Below, piece by piece: positions 6,381-8,874 of a DNA stretch of 8,874 nt (position 1 is its first letter; each line of letters begins with the position of its first letter). A program made the position numbers and the translations under genes. The DNA is taken from positions 1 to 8,874 of the forward strand of contig CALWAA010000037.1 of assembly GCA_944372725.1 (NCBI GenBank), given 5' to 3'. Under the pieces are notes generated by a model. The model searched no databases and was not told the origin of the DNA. It saw nothing but the letters and a program-made list of their open reading frames with translations. This DNA comes from an uncultured Bacilli bacterium (GTDB taxonomy: Bacteria > Bacillota_I > Bacilli_A > RF39 > UBA660).

Positions 6381-7958
6381 ATGTTTAAAAATATTTCTAT
6401 TAAAAAGAAAGCTATAATAATAATAGCTATTATCATTTTTATTATAATTTCTATTTTTATCTTTAATGTAGTAAAAACAAATATTATTCATAATCGATAT
6501 CAAAATAAATTGTTTAAATATGAAAATTCATCTTTATTCTTTTTAGAACCATGGGAGGCAAAAGATGCCTTTCAGCTAGAAGAAAGTGAAATAGGCGAAA
6601 TTGTTTATATTGATGAAGAATATATTTATAAATTTAGGTTTATGGACAATAGTGCTGCTACTGGTTCGGTTACTGAATATAAGACTACTTATCGTTTTGA
6701 TGGTGATTTAATTGTCTTTGAATTTGAAGAAGGAAAATATCAGGCGGAAGCAAGTGGTGAAGCATTAATTATCACTCTCTTAGAAACTACTGAAGAAAGT
6801 GATGCCTATTTGGGAAATGCAATTGGTGTGGAAGAATATTATGATGCTTTAGAAGGATATGATTATTTTCAGCTTTTAGATGCTTATAAAACTAATTTAA
6901 ATATTTCTTTAGATAATTATAGATTGGCAGTAGCTCAAGAAATTGGAAATAAAATTGGAACTAATTTATATAGTCAAAAATATGCTAATAGTGATTTTGG
7001 CTTTCAATATAGTGCTCAAAATTCAGAACATCCCTTTACAATTATTGAAGATGGAGATGTAATTGATGACTTAGTTGTTCTTTCGGCTAGAAAAGTTTCG
7101 GATACAACTTTTACTTTGGCTTTAGCGCAAACGATGGAAGATGAAAGTATTTTTTCTCTTTTCTTAGATATGTCTACCTATCAAATCGAAGTATCGTTTG
7201 ATAGAATGCTTGTGCCAACTAACGAAGCTTATTATAATAATTTTGGAATATATGAAATACCACTTACTTTTAGTTATAACGTTGATGAACAAGCAATAGT
7301 TGAAAATGAAAATAATATGGAAGATGAGCAAAATGATAGTGCAGGAATTGAACAAGATACTTCAGTAGATGATTTTGAAGACGATAACGACAATCGGGTT
7401 GATGTTAGTGATGATAATAATTCTGATAATACCTCAGATGATAATGATGAATCGGTAAATGAACAAGATTTGTTACAAGAAGCATTAAGTCAGGTAACTA
7501 TTAATTTAGAGCCTGTTAATGAGTCTTACTTTAAAGTTTCTCTCTCTGGAAAGGATAATAAATATAATTATAAAATTATTTATGATGGTGAGGCCTTTAC
7601 TAGTAATAGTATTGGTGTTCCTTATAAAGGTTATGGAGAAACTTGCTATGAATTCGAAATAGTTATTGATAATCAGGTTTCTAAAACCATTAATAAATGT
7701 ATTACTTTAAATCGAGAAAAATTAGATTATCAAGTTACTGCTCATCCTATGACCGGTATGGGACAATGTCGCGTTAGTATTAAAACGAATAATACTAGTA
7801 GCTATAATCAACTAAATCAAACTACTTGCAGTGTAGATGGCTCATCTTATGGTACGTGTGAGGGAATTACTGGTTTCTTTGTCAATGGAGGAACCCATAG
7901 TATTACGATAACTAGTGATTATGATGAACAAACAATTAATTTTGTTTGTGAACCTTAA
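6381..7958 (+). CDS. Membrane-anchored extracytoplasmic protein with acidic linker and six-cysteine C-terminal region
   Basis: I do not recognise a named family. The 525-residue protein starts with a basic stretch (KNISIKKK) and one very hydrophobic Ile-rich helix (about 11-31) without a lipobox or clear cleavage site, so an N-terminal anchor with an outside body is likely. Residues about 32-300 form an acidic alpha/beta region. Residues 301-364 are a low-complexity Asp/Glu/Asn/Ser linker. The C-terminal part (about 365-525) is beta-rich and Ig-like in look. All six cysteines of the protein lie here: 422, 440, 463, 483, 493 and 523, an even number suited to disulfides. It follows ftsW by 72 bases but has no POTRA-like region, so it is not an evident DivIB/FtsQ. 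AAGGGAG at 6368-6374 supports ATG 6381; the ten bases GGAGTGTAGT before the start also precede the gene at 960. Confidence 0.75.
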   Translation: MFKNISIKKKAIIIIAIIIFIIISIFIFNVVKTNIIHNRYQNKLFKYENSSLFFLEPWEAKDAFQLEESEIGEIVYIDEEYIYKFRFMDNSAATGSVTEYKTTYRFDGDLIVFEFEEGKYQAEASGEALIITLLETTEESDAYLGNAIGVEEYYDALEGYDYFQLLDAYKTNLNISLDNYRLAVAQEIGNKIGTNLYSQKYANSDFGFQYSAQNSEHPFTIIEDGDVIDDLVVLSARKVSDTTFTLALAQTMEDESIFSLFLDMSTYQIEVSFDRMLVPTNEAYYNNFGIYEIPLTFSYNVDEQAIVENENNMEDEQNDSAGIEQDTSVDDFEDDNDNRVDVSDDNNSDNTSDDNDESVNEQDLLQEALSQVTINLEPVNESYFKVSLSGKDNKYNYKIIYDGEAFTSNSIGVPYKGYGETCYEFEIVIDNQVSKTINKCITLNREKLDYQVTAHPMTGMGQCRVSIKTNNTSSYNQLNQTTCSVDGSSYGTCEGITGFFVNGGTHSITITSDYDEQTINFVCEP

Positions 7959-7962
7959 GTTT

Positions 7963-7989
7963 AAAAATTAGTTTATGACTAATTTTTTT
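7963..7989 (+). terminator. Rho-independent terminator after the six-cysteine protein gene
   Basis: AAAAATTAGT (7963-7972) pairs perfectly with ACTAATTTTT (7978-7987) around a five-base loop, with seven T's to 7989. It begins four bases after the TAA stop. Confidence 0.85.
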
Positions 7990-8024
7990 GGTAATATGGG
8001 CCGGGTAATTTAGATAAAATAGAT

Positions 8025-8030
8025 TATACT
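8025..8030 (+). promoter_or_regulatory. Candidate -10 box for the InlB-repeat protein gene
   Basis: TATACT lies 47 bases ahead of ATG 8078 and just after a terminator, where a new promoter is expected. No convincing -35 is found 16-18 bases upstream. Start of transcription would be near 8037, leaving a leader of about 40 bases in which I see no structure. Confidence 0.3.
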
Positions 8031-8066
8031 AGGTATGAATTTTTGGGAAACTTTTATAATAATAAC

Positions 8067-8071
8067 AGGTG
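8067..8071 (+). promoter_or_regulatory. Ribosome binding site that fixes the start of the InlB-repeat gene at ATG 8078
   Basis: AGGTG at 8067-8071 is six bases ahead of ATG 8078. The upstream GTG at 8069 overlaps this same motif and has no other Shine-Dalgarno sequence before it, so it is unlikely to be the start. Confidence 0.65.
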
Positions 8072-8077
8072 TTTAAA

Positions 8078-8791
8078 ATGGCAAAAGCATTAAAATATAG
8101 TTTGATCATTGTTATAGTTATTATTCTAATTGGTGGGGCAATTCTTTTTTATTTAAGAAAAGATGGTTATTTGGTTACCTTTAATTCTAATGGGGGAAGT
8201 GTGGTTACACCAATTAAAACTGGTCTAAGTAAAACAATTGATAAACCAGATGATCCAGTAAAAGATGGATATGAGTTTGTGGGATGGTATTTAGATGGTG
8301 AAAAATTTGATTTTGATATGGAAATAACAGAGAATATTACACTTCAAGCCGAATATGAAAAACAAGAAGAAGTGATGTATACTCTTGCTTTTGATTCTTT
8401 GGGTGGAGATAAAATTGAAAATATTGTTGTTAAAGAAAATACTGTTTTAGATGCACCTATTCCTGAACGGACTGGATATGAATTTGTAGGGTGGTATTAT
8501 CATAATAAAGAATTTGATTTTAGTAATCCTATTATGAGTGATATGGTATTGGTGGCAAAATATGAAAGGCAAGAAGAAATAAAGGCTAGTGTTGTTGTTA
8601 CTTTTAATTCAAATGGTGGAAGTGAGATTGAAAGTGAAACCATTTCGGTTGGCGGTTTAGTTAAAATGCCTAAAGATCCAGTGAGAGATGGATACAAGTT
8701 TGCTGGTTGGTATTTGAACGAAGAAGAGTTTGATTTTACAAATCCGGTTTATGAAGATATCATTCTTGATGCTTATTGGGTTAAAGAATAA
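8078..8791 (+). CDS. Membrane-anchored protein with three InlB B-type (Listeria-Bacteroides) repeats
   Basis: The 237-residue protein has a short basic N-terminus and one membrane helix (about 8-26) with no lipobox, then three tandem repeats: about 31-98, 101-169 and 170-237. Each shows the family pattern of an opening 'VTFNSNGG' type strand (degenerate 'LAFDSLGG' in the second), a central 'DGYEFVGWY' block and a closing 'FDF' plus 'A.Y' strand. This is the Listeria-Bacteroides repeat (TIGR02543/PF09479), a beta-grasp-like module found in surface proteins such as InlB and often in large adhesins. Here almost the whole ectodomain is repeat, with no leucine-rich region, LPXTG or catalytic domain. 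The three repeats have diverged clearly, so the duplication is not recent. It is preceded by a terminator (7963-7989) and so is probably transcribed alone. No terminator is seen after it before the window ends. Function is presumably surface binding or spacing; the ligand is unknown. Confidence 0.85.
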   Translation: MAKALKYSLIIVIVIILIGGAILFYLRKDGYLVTFNSNGGSVVTPIKTGLSKTIDKPDDPVKDGYEFVGWYLDGEKFDFDMEITENITLQAEYEKQEEVMYTLAFDSLGGDKIENIVVKENTVLDAPIPERTGYEFVGWYYHNKEFDFSNPIMSDMVLVAKYERQEEIKASVVVTFNSNGGSEIESETISVGGLVKMPKDPVRDGYKFAGWYLNEEEFDFTNPVYEDIILDAYWVKE

Positions 8792-8874
8792 ATTATAAAA
8801 ATGACTGAATTACATCCGAAGTTCCCGCTAGTTAATGAAAAAGATAATTTCGTGATTTAATTCCCATAAAATAA
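8792..8874 (+). other. Unassigned tail of the window
   Basis: I see no terminator hairpin or RNA gene here. A 19-codon ORF (8801-8860, MTELHPKFPLVNEKDNFVI) has no ribosome binding site. On the minus strand, two frames are open from the window edge for only 13-14 codons, so a convergent gene end cannot be excluded. Confidence 0.4.

Noticed and set aside
6381..7958. Possible DivIB/FtsQ or murG equivalent after ftsW
   Set aside because: The protein has one N-terminal helix like DivIB but no POTRA-like sequence, an acidic linker and a cysteine-rich C-terminus; nothing resembles MurG.
8069..8077. GTG 8069 start for the InlB-repeat protein
   Set aside because: It overlaps the AGGTG ribosome binding site that serves ATG 8078.
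8792..8874. CRISPR, tRNA, riboswitch or transposon end in the tail and other intergenic gaps
   Set aside because: No gap is longer than about 120 bases; none shows direct repeats, a cloverleaf, a conserved riboswitch core or terminal inverted repeats with a transposase.

Overview
The DNA is very AT-rich, has strong AGGAG/GGTG-type ribosome binding sites, and carries U-tract hairpin terminators. It looks like a low-GC Gram-positive bacterium (Bacillota), perhaps one of the uncultured gut Bacilli/Erysipelotrichia-like or 'Mollicutes-related' lineages that keep a cell wall. All Trp codons in the genes are TGG, and the eight stops are seven TAA and one TAG, so standard bacterial code 11 fits. All eight genes lie on the + strand. 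The organism assignment is inference from style and protein families only.

Layout: (1) 3-839, the 3' end of a large secreted or surface protein made of Ig-like modules, followed by a strong terminator at 901-930. (2) 960-1355, a small bacterial PH-domain protein with its own promoter, which overlaps that terminator, and its own terminator at 1359-1387. (3) 1416-6308, a reduced division and cell-wall (dcw) cluster: a SpoVD/FtsI-type class B penicillin-binding protein, MraY, a GIY-YIG nuclease-domain protein with a C-terminal membrane segment, and a SEDS glycosyltransferase of the FtsW/SpoVE type. (4) 6381-7958, an N-terminally anchored extracytoplasmic protein with an acidic linker and a six-cysteine C-terminal region, ended by a clear terminator. 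(5) 8078-8791, a membrane-anchored protein with three Listeria-Bacteroides (InlB B-type) repeats. The last 83 bases hold nothing I can name.

How they fit together: MraY makes lipid I at the membrane, the SEDS protein polymerises glycan from lipid II, and the class B PBP crosslinks it. These are the membrane-embedded steps of septal or spore peptidoglycan synthesis. The usual cytoplasmic partners (murE, murD, murG) and ftsL/divIB are absent from the window. The slot between mraY and ftsW/spoVE, which holds murD in the Bacillus order, is taken by the GIY-YIG gene. That substitution is the most interesting observation here. The flanking anchored proteins suggest a wider cell-envelope neighbourhood, but I see no direct functional link.
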